A stretch of 64,000 nucleotides of DNA from Fontisubflavum oceani (GCF_030407165.1 NZ_CP129111.1:2294001-2358000); one strand, 5' to 3'; counted from the stretch's first letter, positions 18,065 through 28,003 are shown. Notes: generated from the letters alone by a model not told the origin. Numbers and translations are program-made.

Positions 18065-19447
18065 ATGACCCAGATGACCGTTGCCCTTGATCGCCGTTTT
18101 GTGGTGAAGGCCCTTGCCGCGGCCCCATTGGCCGCAAGTCTGCCTGCAATGGCGACCGCGCAAGACAGCGGAGCAGACGCGATTTTGCTCAGCATCTCGG
18201 ATTTGCATTCGCCTTACGCCCGGCTGCCAGCCTTGTTGCAAGCGGTTCGGGAAATCGTCGCCAGCGCGGATGCGCCGGTTGCCATGGTCATCAATGGTGA
18301 CATCTTTGAGCGCGGCAATGTGGCTGCGACCCGGTCCGGGGCGAGTGCCGATTGGGCATTTTTGGCCAGCCTGGCCGCAGAACTGCCGCTGGTCATCAAT
18401 CTTGGGAATCATGAAACCGCGATTTTGGACGATATGAGCGTCTTCGTCGCTCGCGCCACCCAACTCGGTGCCGAGGTGATTGGGAACCTTGTCGACCGGC
18501 GCACGGGCCGGTTTTTCGCGCCGGTTTCGACCCGGATCGGTCTGGGCGGCGTGACACTTGCCATGATGGGCGTCGGTACGGACAACCCCTTTGTCTATCG
18601 CCAGCCCGCGCGGGAGACGCTGAGCCTGCTTGATCCGGTTGGATTTGCCCAAGATGCCTTTGCCGATGCCACCGGCGGGGCGGATCTGCCCATTCTGGTC
18701 AGCCATGCTGGCGTCATGGCGGATCGGTCCATCTTGCCGGGGTTGGATGCGGGTACGCTCACACTGGGCGCGCATGATCATCTGGACTTCACCCATGAGG
18801 AGGAGGGACGGACCTATCTTCATGGTGGGGCCTGGGCGCGCAATCTGGGTGTGACCCGGATTCGCAGGAGTGGTGACGGGCTATCGCTATCGCACGAGAT
18901 GCGGGCCTTGCCACCATCGGGCGGAGATGAGGCGCTTGCCGCCGCGATCGCCGCGGTCAAATCCGAACACCTGACAGATGACGACATGGCGGTGATCACC
19001 GAGCGTGCTGCCGCACTGGATTTGGCGGATTCTATTCTTCTGGCGGCCGAAGCTGTCCGCGCTGCAAGCGAGGCCGACATCGCGGTTCTGGGGCACACGA
19101 CATTTGGCGCGCCTTTGGCGGAGGGTCCGCTGACCCGGTATGACTTTGACGCCTTTATCCGGTTTGACGGTGCCATCGCCGTTGCAGAGGTGCGGGGCGA
19201 CGTCCTGGCCCAGATCATGACCCGGGCGAACCAGCATTTGGCGGGCAGTCTAGACCAGCGTACCGGCGATTTCATTCATGCCGCCGCGTTCGATATCGAC
19301 CCGGCCCGGACCTATCGGCTTGCGACCAATGGATGGACCGCGCGGAACCAAGACAGCTATCTGGGTACCAGTGATCTGGACTTTGCTGAAATCGATGGGT
19401 TGCAGCTCAAAGCTGTGGTTGCGGACGCGCTGGCCGCCGGGCTTTGA
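18065..19447 (+). CDS. periplasmic metallophosphatase / 5'-nucleotidase family protein
   Basis: About 460 residues. The N-terminus MTVALDRRFVVKALAAAP followed by a hydrophobic stretch and AMATAQ looks like a twin-arginine or Sec signal, so export is likely. The calcineurin-like metallophosphoesterase domain has SDLHSPY, NGDIFERGN, NLGNHETA, VSHAG and GAHDHL as metal-binding motifs. The C-terminal third (from about residue 290) matches the 5'-nucleotidase C-domain style (AVLGHTTFGAPL, DFIHAAAFDIDP). It probably releases phosphate from nucleotides or phosphomonoesters. AGGAG lies 7 bases before ATG 18065 (18062 is an alternative). The upstream Pho-box-like repeat supports phosphate regulation. 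Confidence 0.82.
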   Translation: MTQMTVALDRRFVVKALAAAPLAASLPAMATAQDSGADAILLSISDLHSPYARLPALLQAVREIVASADAPVAMVINGDIFERGNVAATRSGASADWAFLASLAAELPLVINLGNHETAILDDMSVFVARATQLGAEVIGNLVDRRTGRFFAPVSTRIGLGGVTLAMMGVGTDNPFVYRQPARETLSLLDPVGFAQDAFADATGGADLPILVSHAGVMADRSILPGLDAGTLTLGAHDHLDFTHEEEGRTYLHGGAWARNLGVTRIRRSGDGLSLSHEMRALPPSGGDEALAAAIAAVKSEHLTDDDMAVITERAAALDLADSILLAAEAVRAASEADIAVLGHTTFGAPLAEGPLTRYDFDAFIRFDGAIAVAEVRGDVLAQIMTRANQHLAGSLDQRTGDFIHAAAFDIDPARTYRLATNGWTARNQDSYLGTSDLDFAEIDGLQLKAVVADALAAGL

Positions 19448-19582
19448 GGTGGGGCGCTTGGGTTCACGCCCCCATTCGGGAGCCTTCACCCAAGCGCGCG
19501 CCCGTTTGCGACCGGTGTAAGAGGCGAAATCTTGGCGCGGCGGGCGCGGCACCGTCCTAACGGGCGGTGCAAACGACCGTCA

Positions 19583-20401
19583 TCAATCGCCCAATTTCGC
19601 ATGCACCTCGTCCAGATCGATCTCACCAATCGGCATTTTGTTCGACGGGTCTTCGAAATCGTATTTGAAGAGTTGGAAATCGCGTTTGTAGATTTCATAG
19701 ACCAGATGCATCGACAAATCGTCGAAGTACTCTTCTACCGGATGCGCCCGCTTGGGCCCGTGGCCTTCGCTCTCGTTGAATCGGGGGACGCCGTCGAGCT
19801 TCACCTCATGGGCCATCGGGATCGCGTCGATCACCGTTTGCATGCCGTCATTGAACGCCTCGGTCCAGAAGATGTGGTCATAGCGCCCGCCATTGACGAT
19901 GAAGGTCGAGACATGGCCGGACATGGCCGACCAATGAATGTCCGGGTCCATCGGGCGGCGCCAGCGGATCGTGTCGCGCGCGAAAAGCAAGAAGCGGCGG
20001 AAGCTTTTGATCTGGTCGAACTCCTGCTTCCCGTCGTCGCCGCCCACTTCGATCCCGTATTTCTGGATCAGAAGCGGCACCATATTGCCGCGATAGCGTT
20101 TGCCGTTGCGCTGGATGCCGCAGATTTTGTCGAAGAAGCTGGATAGGATGCGCGTGTAAGGGTTGCGAACGCAGGTGAAGGCGTAGGATTTGTGACCCTT
20201 CACATTCGCCTCAATCTTGGGCTGGCTGTCCTCCAGGGCCCATTTATGCAGCCCGTCCTTGGCGTCATGGATGTCGCCGTCGAAGAACTTGCCCTGGTCG
20301 GAGTAATACATGATCTGACCGATGGTCGAGCAGGCGCATTTGGGCACCACGCGGTAGACCACGCTTTCGCTTTCGGTCATCCATGTTCCCGGAAAACCCA
20401 T
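19583..20401 (-). CDS. sulfotransferase family protein (carbohydrate type)
   Basis: A 272-residue protein with the PAPS-binding 5'-phosphosulfate loop VPKCACSTIGQ at residues 19-29 and the 3'-phosphate motif VRNPYTRILSSFFDK near residue 78. This is the layout of the HNK-1/chondroitin sulfotransferase-like family (Sulfotransfer_2). Such enzymes transfer sulfate from PAPS to sugar hydroxyls. No signal peptide or membrane anchor is visible, unlike Golgi homologues. It is divergent from the GT14 glycosyltransferase gene, with 141 bases between starts, suggesting joint work on a sulfated glycan (inference). Confidence 0.82.
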   Translation of the reverse strand: MGFPGTWMTESESVVYRVVPKCACSTIGQIMYYSDQGKFFDGDIHDAKDGLHKWALEDSQPKIEANVKGHKSYAFTCVRNPYTRILSSFFDKICGIQRNGKRYRGNMVPLLIQKYGIEVGGDDGKQEFDQIKSFRRFLLFARDTIRWRRPMDPDIHWSAMSGHVSTFIVNGGRYDHIFWTEAFNDGMQTVIDAIPMAHEVKLDGVPRFNESEGHGPKRAHPVEEYFDDLSMHLVYEIYKRDFQLFKYDFEDPSNKMPIGEIDLDEVHAKLGD

Positions 20402-20542
20402 GTTTTCGGACCTCCTACGCTACGTCGCACGCTTTATACCGCGCGGATTGATCCCGAAAAAGCAAAGAACTAGGGTTACTTCAACCGCTATTAGGCATTA
20501 GTGGCACAACGATACCGAAAGATTGAGGCCTCTGTTTCGAAA

Positions 20543-22120
20543 ATGGCAAAAATCGCCTTCATCCTTTTGTGTCACAAGGATGCGCCTGCCATCATCCAGC
20601 AGGCGGAGCGTCTGACGGCGACGGGCGATTATGTGTCGATCCATTTCGATGCGCGCGCCAAGCCAGCCGATTATGCTGCGATCACATCGGCGCTTGCAGA
20701 CAATCCGGGCGTGGTCTTTGCCCGCAAGCGGATCAAATGCGGGTGGGGTGAGTGGTCATTGGTGCAGGCCAGCCTCTATGCCCTTGAGGCGGCTGAGGCA
20801 GCGTTCCCGAAAGCGACGCATTTCTACATGCTGTCGGGCGATTGTATGTCCGTGAAATCAGCGGCTTATGCCAAGAAATTCCTGGACGGCGCAGATAAGG
20901 ACTATATCGAGAGCTTCGATTTCTTCACCTCGGATTGGATCAAGACCGGCTTCAAACGGGAACGTTTGGTGTATCGCCATCTGGTCAATGAGCGGAAGCA
21001 TAAATGGCTGTTTTATGCGCTGTTCAACACGCAGCGGCGGTTGGGGCTGGAGCGCAAAATCCCCGAAGATATCCAGATCATGATCGGCAGCCAGTGGTGG
21101 TGTCTGCGCCGGCGCACGATTGAGGCGGTGCTGAAATTCTGCCGACAGCGGCCGGATGTGATCCGATTTTTCCGCACCACCTGGATTCCCGACGAGACGT
21201 TTTTTCAAACCATCGTGCGACATCTTGTGGCCGATGTGGAGATCGAGTCCCGGTCGTTGACCTTCAAAATGTTCTCCGATTACGGGATGCCGGTGACCTT
21301 CTACAACGATCATTACGATTTGTTGTTGAGCCAGGATTACCTGTTCGCCCGGAAAATCAGCCCCGAAGCGACCTTCCTCAAAGAACGATTGGGCGCGCTT
21401 TGGGCGTCGGACAAGACCGATTTCGCGCTGTCGGGCGATGGTCGACGGCTGCACGGCTTCCTCACGGGGCGGGGCCGGATCGGGCGGCGGTTCGCACCAC
21501 GGTTCTGGGAGCGCGAGGCGACCTTGGGCCAGGATCGCGAATTGCTGATGATCGTCTGCAAGAAATGGCATGTGGCCAAGCGGCTGTTACACGCGGCCGA
21601 AGCGGCCACCGGTATAACGGGGATCGAGTATCTTTTTGACGAAGCCGGGTGTGATGTCCCCCATCTTGGCGGGATTGAACGCACGCTCGAGAAGCGCAAC
21701 CGGCATCGCCGTGCCTTGATGCGGATGTTGTTCGATTATCACAACACGGATCGGATGATGATCTGTCTTGATCCCAATAATATAGACCTCATTGGGGATT
21801 TTACCTCGGATCGCGCAAATACCAAATTGTTGGAAATCCAGTGCACTTTCGATGACCGATATTTGATCGGACATGCGGAGCGTGTGGGGCTGGCGGCGCC
21901 CGATTCACCGCCGGAAGTTATCGGTCGGATTTTGCCCACATTGCGCTATGAGTTCGACTATGAATCGGCACGCATTCGCGAAGCGGAGTTCCCAAATCAT
22001 CTGCGCCTGCGTCAGGATCGCAGCACAGATGAGAACACCGAGGTTTTGCAGAGCTTTTTCCGGAGCACAAAAGAGACGGCCTGGAAACTGGCCGAAACCC
22101 CGCACCTGTTCGCAGATTAA
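20543..22120 (+). CDS. GT14-type glycosyltransferase (core-2/I-branching beta-1,6-GlcNAc transferase-like)
   Basis: A 525-residue cytoplasmic protein beginning MAKIAFILLCHKDAPAIIQQ. The first 250 residues match the bacterial core-2/I-branching family, with HFDARAK, the conserved YMLSGDCMSVKS and IGSQWWCLRRRTIEAV, and WIPDETFFQTIV, the usual acidic catalytic region. The C-terminal half (from about 290) is an extra domain common in Rhodobacterales proteins of this type and of unknown function. A GTG at 20501 could extend the protein, but 20543 gives the family start. Its stop shares TTAA with the convergent ABC ATPase stop. Confidence 0.8.
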   Translation: MAKIAFILLCHKDAPAIIQQAERLTATGDYVSIHFDARAKPADYAAITSALADNPGVVFARKRIKCGWGEWSLVQASLYALEAAEAAFPKATHFYMLSGDCMSVKSAAYAKKFLDGADKDYIESFDFFTSDWIKTGFKRERLVYRHLVNERKHKWLFYALFNTQRRLGLERKIPEDIQIMIGSQWWCLRRRTIEAVLKFCRQRPDVIRFFRTTWIPDETFFQTIVRHLVADVEIESRSLTFKMFSDYGMPVTFYNDHYDLLLSQDYLFARKISPEATFLKERLGALWASDKTDFALSGDGRRLHGFLTGRGRIGRRFAPRFWEREATLGQDRELLMIVCKKWHVAKRLLHAAEAATGITGIEYLFDEAGCDVPHLGGIERTLEKRNRHRRALMRMLFDYHNTDRMMICLDPNNIDLIGDFTSDRANTKLLEIQCTFDDRYLIGHAERVGLAAPDSPPEVIGRILPTLRYEFDYESARIREAEFPNHLRLRQDRSTDENTEVLQSFFRSTKETAWKLAETPHLFAD

Positions 22121-23058
22121 GCCGCCGGCGCTTTGGTAGAGGTCAGTTCGACAAACACATCCTCGAGATTGGGTTCCTCGGTCGCCACATCTCGGATCGT
22201 GATGCCCGCCGCGCGCACCGCTTGAAGGATCGTATCGGCCGAGACGGTGGAGCGGCGATAGGAAAACACCAGCGCCCCATCGGCCCGTTTACTGCATTCC
22301 ACGCCGTCGGGCGTTTGAACCGGACCGGCGACGCCCTCGGGCATAATCACCAGAGTCTTCGCATCCATCTGCGCCAAAAGTGTCTCGGTACGGTCGCGGA
22401 CGATCACCTCGCCATGGTTGATGATCGCGATCTCGTCACACATTTCCTGCGCCTCTTCCAGGTAATGGGTGGTCAAAATGATTGTCATCCCCTGTTCATT
22501 CAGCTTGCGGACATTGGCCCAGAGCATCTGCCGCAGCTCGATATCGACGCCTGCCGTCGGCTCATCCAACACCAGGATTTGCGGGCTGTGGACCAGGGCT
22601 TTGCCCAAGAGCAACCGCCGCCGCATCCCGCCAGAGAGAGACCGGGCATAGGCCTCGGCTTTGTCTTCCAGGCCGATCAGCGCGAGAATCTCGTCGGTGC
22701 GGCGTTGCGCTTTCGGCACGCCGTAAAGCCCGGCCTGGACCTCCAAGGCGCCGCGCGGGGTGAAAAACGGATCGAGGTTCAACTCTTGTGGCATCACGCC
22801 AATCGCGGCCCGGCTCTGTCGCGGGTTCACATCCTGGTCGAAGCCCCAGATATTCACCTTGCCCGATGATTTTGTCACCAAACCGGCGAGTATATTGATC
22901 ATTGTGGATTTGCCGGCACCATTGGGCCCGAGAAGTCCGAAAATCGAGCCCTGCGGAATCGTCAGATCGACCCCTTTGAGCGCTTCTTTCGCCGCGCCAC
23001 GTCCGGCCGCCGCGTAGGTTTTGCGCAACCCGGTCAATTCAATCGCATTGCCTGACAT
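22117..23058 (-). CDS. ABC-2 type transporter ATP-binding protein
   Basis: A 313-residue ATPase: Walker A GPNGAGKSTMINI, Q-loop GVMPQELNLDPFFTPR, signature LSGGMRRRLLLGKAL, Walker B ILVLDEPTAGVD, and switch His in LTTHYLEEAQ. The roughly 80 residues after the ATPase core are the C-terminal extension usual for CcmA/YadG-like exporters. The partner permease is not adjacent: the neighbours on both sides are on the other strand. Start ATG 23058 has a GGAGG site; the longer frame upstream is unlikely. Substrate unknown. Confidence 0.85.
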   Translation of the reverse strand: MSGNAIELTGLRKTYAAAGRGAAKEALKGVDLTIPQGSIFGLLGPNGAGKSTMINILAGLVTKSSGKVNIWGFDQDVNPRQSRAAIGVMPQELNLDPFFTPRGALEVQAGLYGVPKAQRRTDEILALIGLEDKAEAYARSLSGGMRRRLLLGKALVHSPQILVLDEPTAGVDIELRQMLWANVRKLNEQGMTIILTTHYLEEAQEMCDEIAIINHGEVIVRDRTETLLAQMDAKTLVIMPEGVAGPVQTPDGVECSKRADGALVFSYRRSTVSADTILQAVRAAGITIRDVATEEPNLEDVFVELTSTKAPAA

Positions 23059-23158
23059 TTTGCCTCCGCTGGCTGGGCTTGCCCGACGCCGGGCAACCTG
23101 CAATATGAACGGGACTTATGACGGGATGGACGGCCCGACAAGCGTGAGGACGAGCAAA

Positions 23159-23347
23159 ATGACCCAAGATGCCCCGGAAACCGAAGTGGTAAGCACCTGG
23201 CGCGTGGCCTGCGATGGGGGCGAGGGCGCGCTTGGCCATCCGCGGGTTTGGTTGCAGATTGGGCAGGATGTCGGTTGGGCCGAATGCGGCTATTGCGACA
23301 AGAAATACATCCATGAAGATTTCGCGGATCAGCTCGACAAAGACTGA
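23159..23347 (+). CDS. zinc-finger domain protein (zf-CHCC)
   Basis: A 62-residue protein matching the CHCC zinc-finger family related to the respiratory complex I accessory subunit NDUFS6. Metal ligands are Cys in VACDGGEG, His in GHPRVWL and the pair in ECGYCDKKY. In alphaproteobacteria such small proteins are widespread and may assist complex I. Start ATG 23159 has GAGGA upstream. It is divergent from the ABC ATPase gene. Confidence 0.85.
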   Translation: MTQDAPETEVVSTWRVACDGGEGALGHPRVWLQIGQDVGWAECGYCDKKYIHEDFADQLDKD

Positions 23348-23426
23348 CGCTGCCTATCGCAGGCGCCGCAGGCTGCATTGTCGGTCAATGGCGTTGAAGC
23401 CGTCTACAGCAGTGGCCGGGTAGAGC

Positions 23427-23891
23427 CTATTCCGTGGCCAGGCCGAGATCGATTTGGTGGTCGCCGCACTGAAAGACGGCCTGCCCGTGGCGCCTCTCGA
23501 TGAATGTCCCGATGTTCGAGCCGAACAGCAGGCCCAACTGCGCCGTGCCGAGTGTACCGAAGGCCTCAACCGCATCGGTGGCCAGATCTCGGGTGAAGAC
23601 CGACATCGAACCGGTTTGCCCATTGCTACATCGAAGCCAGATCATCGGCTGGTCGGGGTAAAGGATGCCGTTACAGACCGCACCGGTTGACATCGTCGCT
23701 TTGATATTGCCGAAATCCCACCCGCGAAGATGACCGGCAAGCGCGACCTCGTTGGCCTGGCAGCCGACCAGATGGCTGCAATTGCGCATTCGGTCGTCAT
23801 GAGGCAGGCACAGTGGATCCAGGGCCAGATCGGCGACGGCAGGCATCCCCGTGAAAGTGGCAAGCAGGATCGACGCGAGTCGGGTCAGCAT
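23427..23891 (-). CDS. secreted protein of unknown function
   Basis: A 154-residue protein with a Sec-type signal peptide (MLTRLASILLATFTGMPAVA, then DLALDP), so it is probably periplasmic. Six cysteines remain in the mature part (CLPHDD, NCSHLVGC, VCNG, RCSNG, FQCGD), which suggests disulfides. I recognise no family. It is divergent from polA, with 128 bases between starts. Confidence 0.7.
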   Translation of the reverse strand: MLTRLASILLATFTGMPAVADLALDPLCLPHDDRMRNCSHLVGCQANEVALAGHLRGWDFGNIKATMSTGAVCNGILYPDQPMIWLRCSNGQTGSMSVFTRDLATDAVEAFGTLGTAQLGLLFGSNIGTFIERRHGQAVFQCGDHQIDLGLATE

Positions 23892-24019
23892 TGTGTCTCT
23901 CCAATAAGGGCAACTCGGAACGGCCGATCCGACGCGACCGTGCCCCAGAGGCGCAAATCACCGCTCGCACCCGGTTCGACGGCGGGGTAGAACAGATCAT
24001 CGGCAATCCGGAGGCAGCT

Positions 24020-26812
24020 ATGGCATTTGGCAAAGGGCATCATCTTCACCTGGTCGATGGCTCGGCTTTCATCTTCCGAGCCTATCATGCTTTGCCGCCG
24101 TTGACCCGGAAATCGGACGGGCTGCCGATTGGGGCGGTCAGCGGCTTTTGCAACATGATCCACAAGATGATCGAGTCGAATACCGGCCCGGATGCGCCGA
24201 CCCATGCGGCAGTGGTGTTTGACAAGGGCTCACATACCTTTCGCAACGACATGTATGATCAATACAAGGCCAATCGCGACGCGATGCCCGAGGATCTACG
24301 CCCGCAGATCCCGCTGACCCGGGAGGCGACGAAAGCGTTCAACTTGGCCTGTCTGGAGCTGGAGGGGTATGAGGCCGATGACATAATCGCCACGCTCGCC
24401 CGCCAGGCGCGGGACGCCGGAGGACGCTGCACCATCATCTCCTCCGATAAGGATCTGATGCAGCTTGTCGGCGGCGGGGTCGAGATGCTGGACGCGATGA
24501 AGAACGCGCGGATCGACAGCGAGGGGGTGGAGGCCAAGTTTGGCGTCGGCCCGGACAAGGTGATCGATGTGCAGGCGCTGGCGGGCGACAGCGTGGATAA
24601 CATCCCCGGCGCGCCGGGGATCGGCGTTAAGACCGCGGCGCTTTTGATCAATGAATACGGGGATTTGGAGACACTTCTTCAATGTGCCGAAGAGATCAAA
24701 CAGCCCAAGCGCCGCGAAACCCTGATCAATTTTGCCGATCAGATTCGGCTCTCGAAGCGTCTGGTCACGCTGGATGCGGAGACACCGATTGATGTGACGT
24801 TGGAGAGCTTGGAGGTGAAGGACCCGGAGCCGGAGGCCTTGATGGGGTTCCTGGCTGAGATGGAATTCCGCACGCTGACGCGCCGGATTGCTGAGCAAAT
24901 GGGCGTCGAGGCGCCCGAGATCAAAGAGGTCGCCGCGCCGGTAACAGAGGCCGCGCCCGAGGTGAAACCGTTCGACATTTCGGCCTATGAGATCGTGCGG
25001 GAGATGCCCGCGTTGGAGGCCTGGATCGCGAAGGCGCATGCGGTGGGCTATGTGGCGGTGGATACCGAAACCACTGGCCTGAACGAGATGACCGCCGAAT
25101 TGGTTGGCGTCTGCCTCTCCACGGCGGCGGGCGAGGGGTGCTATGTGCCGGTTGGCCACAAAGAAGGCGGCGATGACCTCTTCGGCGGCGCGAAGCTGGC
25201 CGATGGGCAATTGCCGCTGGACGATGTGCTGGCCGCGTTGAAGCCGATGTTGGAGGACACGTCTGTTCTGAAGATCGGGCAGAACATGAAATACGACGCG
25301 AAGATCTTGGCCCGCTATGGCGTCGATATCGCACCCATCGACGACACGATGTTGATGTCTTACGCGATGAATGCGGGCCATCATGGGCATGGGATGGACA
25401 CCCTGAGTGATCGCTATTTGGGCCATGAACCGATCCCGATTAAGTCTTTGCTCGGCAGCGGGAAATCGCAGATCACCTTTGCCGATGTCAGCATTGAGGA
25501 CGCAGCGCCCTATGCCGCCGAAGACGCCGATATCACGCTGCGTCTTTGGCAGCAGTTCAAGCCGGGTCTGCACCGTGCCGAGGTGACAACGGTCTATGAG
25601 ACCTTGGAGCGCCCACTGGTGCCGGTTCTGGCCCGGATGGAGATGGCCGGGATCAAGGTCGACCGCGACACGCTTTCCCGGATGTCGAACGCCTTTGCGC
25701 AGAAAATGGCGGGGTTGGAGGCGGATATTCATGCCCTGGCCGGGACGCCGTTCAATGTGGGCTCCCCAAAGCAACTGGGCGAGATTCTCTTCGATCAGAT
25801 GGGCTTGGAGGGGGGCAAAAAGGGCAAAACCGGCGCGTATGCCACCGGCGCGGATGTCTTGGAAGACCTTGCCTCGCAAGGCCATGATCTGCCCGCGCGT
25901 GTGCTTGATTGGCGGCAATTGTCGAAGCTGAAATCGACCTACACCGATGCCTTGCAGGACCATATCAATGCCGATACGGGGCGCGTGCATACGTCTTATT
26001 CGATTGCGGGTGCGAATACCGGGCGTTTGGCCTCCACCGATCCGAATTTGCAGAACATTCCGGTGCGAACCGAGGAAGGTCGGCGCATCCGTGAGGCGTT
26101 TATCGCGGAGCCCGGCAAGACGCTGGTCTCGCTTGATTATTCGCAGATCGAGCTGCGTATCTTGGCGCACATTGCCGGGATCGATGCGCTGAAACAGGCG
26201 TTCAAAGAGGGACAGGACATTCATGCGATCACCGCGTCTGAGATGTTCAATGTGCCGCTGGATGAGATGACGCCGGATGTGCGCCGCCAGGCAAAGGCGA
26301 TCAATTTCGGGGTGATCTACGGGATTTCCGGCTTCGGCCTGGCGCGCAATCTGCGCATCCCACGGGCCGAGGCGCAGGGCTTTATCGACCGGTATTTTGA
26401 GCGCTTCCCGGGCATCAAGGACTATATGACCGAGACAAAAGAGTTCGCGAAAACAAATGGATATGTGCAGACGCTGTTCGGCCGGAAAATCCATACGCCC
26501 GAGATCAATGCCAAAGGCCCCAAGGCAAGTTTCGCCTATCGCGCGGCCATCAATGCGCCGATCCAGGGCACGGCGGCGGATGTGATCCGCCGGGCGATGA
26601 TCCGGATGGAGGCGGCGATTGAGGGGCTGCCCGCGAAGATGCTGCTGCAGGTGCATGATGAATTGCTGTTTGAGGTCGAGGACGGCGCGGTGGACGATCT
26701 GATCGGTGCCGCGCGCGAGGTGATGGAGGGCGCCGCCGATCCGGCGGTGAAGCTCTCGGTGCCGCTGACGGTCGATGCGGGGCAGGGGGCGAATTGGGCG
26801 GAGGCGCATTGA
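24020..26812 (+). CDS. polA: PolA, DNA polymerase I
   Basis: A 930-residue three-domain enzyme. The 5'-3' exonuclease covers residues 1-290 (LVDGSAFIFRAYHALPP, GYEADDIIATLA, GDSVDNIPGAPGIG). The 3'-5' exonuclease is around 330-530 with an intact DTETTGL motif and NMKYDAKIL, so proofreading is retained. The polymerase domain has motif A SLDYSQIELRILAH, motif B RRQAKAINFGVIYG and motif C LLQVHDELLFEV. The frame is open to 23891, but ATG 24020 has GGAGG six bases upstream and gives the family N-terminus. rluE follows 19 bases later. Confidence 0.97.
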   Translation: MAFGKGHHLHLVDGSAFIFRAYHALPPLTRKSDGLPIGAVSGFCNMIHKMIESNTGPDAPTHAAVVFDKGSHTFRNDMYDQYKANRDAMPEDLRPQIPLTREATKAFNLACLELEGYEADDIIATLARQARDAGGRCTIISSDKDLMQLVGGGVEMLDAMKNARIDSEGVEAKFGVGPDKVIDVQALAGDSVDNIPGAPGIGVKTAALLINEYGDLETLLQCAEEIKQPKRRETLINFADQIRLSKRLVTLDAETPIDVTLESLEVKDPEPEALMGFLAEMEFRTLTRRIAEQMGVEAPEIKEVAAPVTEAAPEVKPFDISAYEIVREMPALEAWIAKAHAVGYVAVDTETTGLNEMTAELVGVCLSTAAGEGCYVPVGHKEGGDDLFGGAKLADGQLPLDDVLAALKPMLEDTSVLKIGQNMKYDAKILARYGVDIAPIDDTMLMSYAMNAGHHGHGMDTLSDRYLGHEPIPIKSLLGSGKSQITFADVSIEDAAPYAAEDADITLRLWQQFKPGLHRAEVTTVYETLERPLVPVLARMEMAGIKVDRDTLSRMSNAFAQKMAGLEADIHALAGTPFNVGSPKQLGEILFDQMGLEGGKKGKTGAYATGADVLEDLASQGHDLPARVLDWRQLSKLKSTYTDALQDHINADTGRVHTSYSIAGANTGRLASTDPNLQNIPVRTEEGRRIREAFIAEPGKTLVSLDYSQIELRILAHIAGIDALKQAFKEGQDIHAITASEMFNVPLDEMTPDVRRQAKAINFGVIYGISGFGLARNLRIPRAEAQGFIDRYFERFPGIKDYMTETKEFAKTNGYVQTLFGRKIHTPEINAKGPKASFAYRAAINAPIQGTAADVIRRAMIRMEAAIEGLPAKMLLQVHDELLFEVEDGAVDDLIGAAREVMEGAADPAVKLSVPLTVDAGQGANWAEAH

Positions 26813-26831
26813 GGTGCCCTGGGGCTGAAAC

Positions 26832-27367
26832 ATGCTGATTGCCTTCAACAAACCGATGAATGTGCTGAGCCAATTCACCTCTGAAGGGGGTGGCCTGGGT
26901 TGGATGGGTTCGGCCTGCCGAAAGGGGTTTATGCGGCGGGGCGGTTGGATCGGGACTCCGAGGGGCTGCTTCTGCTCACTGATAATGGGAAATTGCAGGC
27001 GCGGATCGCGTCACCACGCGCCAAGATGCCCAAAACCTATTACGCGCTGGTCGAAGGTGTGCCGGGAGCGGAGGCGCTGGAGGCGCTTCGAGCGGGCGTC
27101 GCGTTGAAAGACGGGCAAACGCGCCCGGCGCACGTCGCGGCCACCGATGTGCCGGAGTGGCTTTGGCAGCGTGATCCGCCGGTCCGCTTTCGCAAGACGG
27201 TCACCGATCGCTGGCTGCGCCTGACCTTGACCGAAGGCAAGAACCGACAGGTGCGGCGGATGTGTGCTCATGTCGGGCTGCCGGTTCTGCGGCTGATCCG
27301 ATGGTCGATTGGACCTTATGATTTGACTGGTTTGGCCCCCGGTGCATGGCGCGAGGTGACCCCATGA
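26832..27367 (+). CDS. rluE: RluE-type 23S rRNA pseudouridine synthase (frameshifted)
   Basis: Stand-alone catalytic domain without S4, as in E. coli RluE (YmfC), which modifies 23S rRNA. The start MLIAFNKPMNVLSQFTSEG is in one frame. The catalytic motif AGRLDRDSEGLLLLTDNG (Asp nucleophile), TYYALVEGVP and GKNRQVRRMCAHVGLP are in another. A sixth G in the GGGGG run at 26886-26890 restores SEGGWPGLDGFGLPKGVYAAGR and gives 178 residues. The 3' end overlaps the next gene by ATGA at 27364. Confidence 0.88.
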
Positions 27368-27930
27368 GTAAGACGGAGACTGTCACAGTGAAGAGCCGGG
27401 CCGCGCTGAGGGCGTGGCTTGAGGCCAATCATGCCAACACGTCCTCGATCTGGCTGGCGACTTACAAGAAACATCATCCCGAGTATCTGCCGTGGAACGA
27501 GGCGGTGGAGGAGTTGCTCTGTTGGGGCTGGGTTGATGGGCAAGTGGCGGCGCTGGATGCGGACCGGATGAAGCACCGGGTCGCGCCGCGCGATGAGAAC
27601 TCGACCTGGTCGGCGGTGAACAAAGAGATCGTCACCCGGATGCGCGCCGAGGGGCGGATGACGCCGGCGGGCGAGGCGAAAATCGCGGCGGCGGAAGCCA
27701 ACGGGATGTGGCATTTCCTGGATGATGTGGAACGGCTGGAGGTGCCGCAGGATTTGGCGGAGGCGCTTGGCGACTTACGCCCTGTTTGGGACGGATGGCC
27801 GCGCACTGTGAAGCGTGGCACCTTGGCGTGGATCAAGACCGCCAAGACGCAGCCAACGCGAGAGAAACGCATCACCGATGTGGTTGAGAGCGCGCGGGCC
27901 GGGCTCAGGCCAAGTCCGGCCCGGCGCTAG
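27364..27930 (+). CDS. YdeI/OmpD-associated family protein
   Basis: A 188-residue cytoplasmic protein beginning MSKTETVTVKSRAALRAWLEANH, with LPWNEAVEELLCWGWVDG and a basic C-terminus containing AWIKTAKTQPTREKRI. These are the marks of the YdeI/OmdA-like family, linked to cationic peptide tolerance or stress in some bacteria but without a known reaction. Start at 27364 overlaps the rluE stop, so it is co-translated with rluE. Confidence 0.8.
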   Translation: MSKTETVTVKSRAALRAWLEANHANTSSIWLATYKKHHPEYLPWNEAVEELLCWGWVDGQVAALDADRMKHRVAPRDENSTWSAVNKEIVTRMRAEGRMTPAGEAKIAAAEANGMWHFLDDVERLEVPQDLAEALGDLRPVWDGWPRTVKRGTLAWIKTAKTQPTREKRITDVVESARAGLRPSPARR

Positions 27931-28003
27931 GGCGACGCGCCGTTACACTTGACCCGGCAGCGCGGATGGCGATCCCTAGTGGCGCATCACAAGAGAGGGT
28001 CAC

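Noticed and set aside
24296..26878. 860-codon open frame on the minus strand opposite polA
   Set aside because: It is the antisense shadow of a GC-rich gene; its translation is rich in His/Arg/Gln with no domains, while polA on the other strand has all polymerase motifs.
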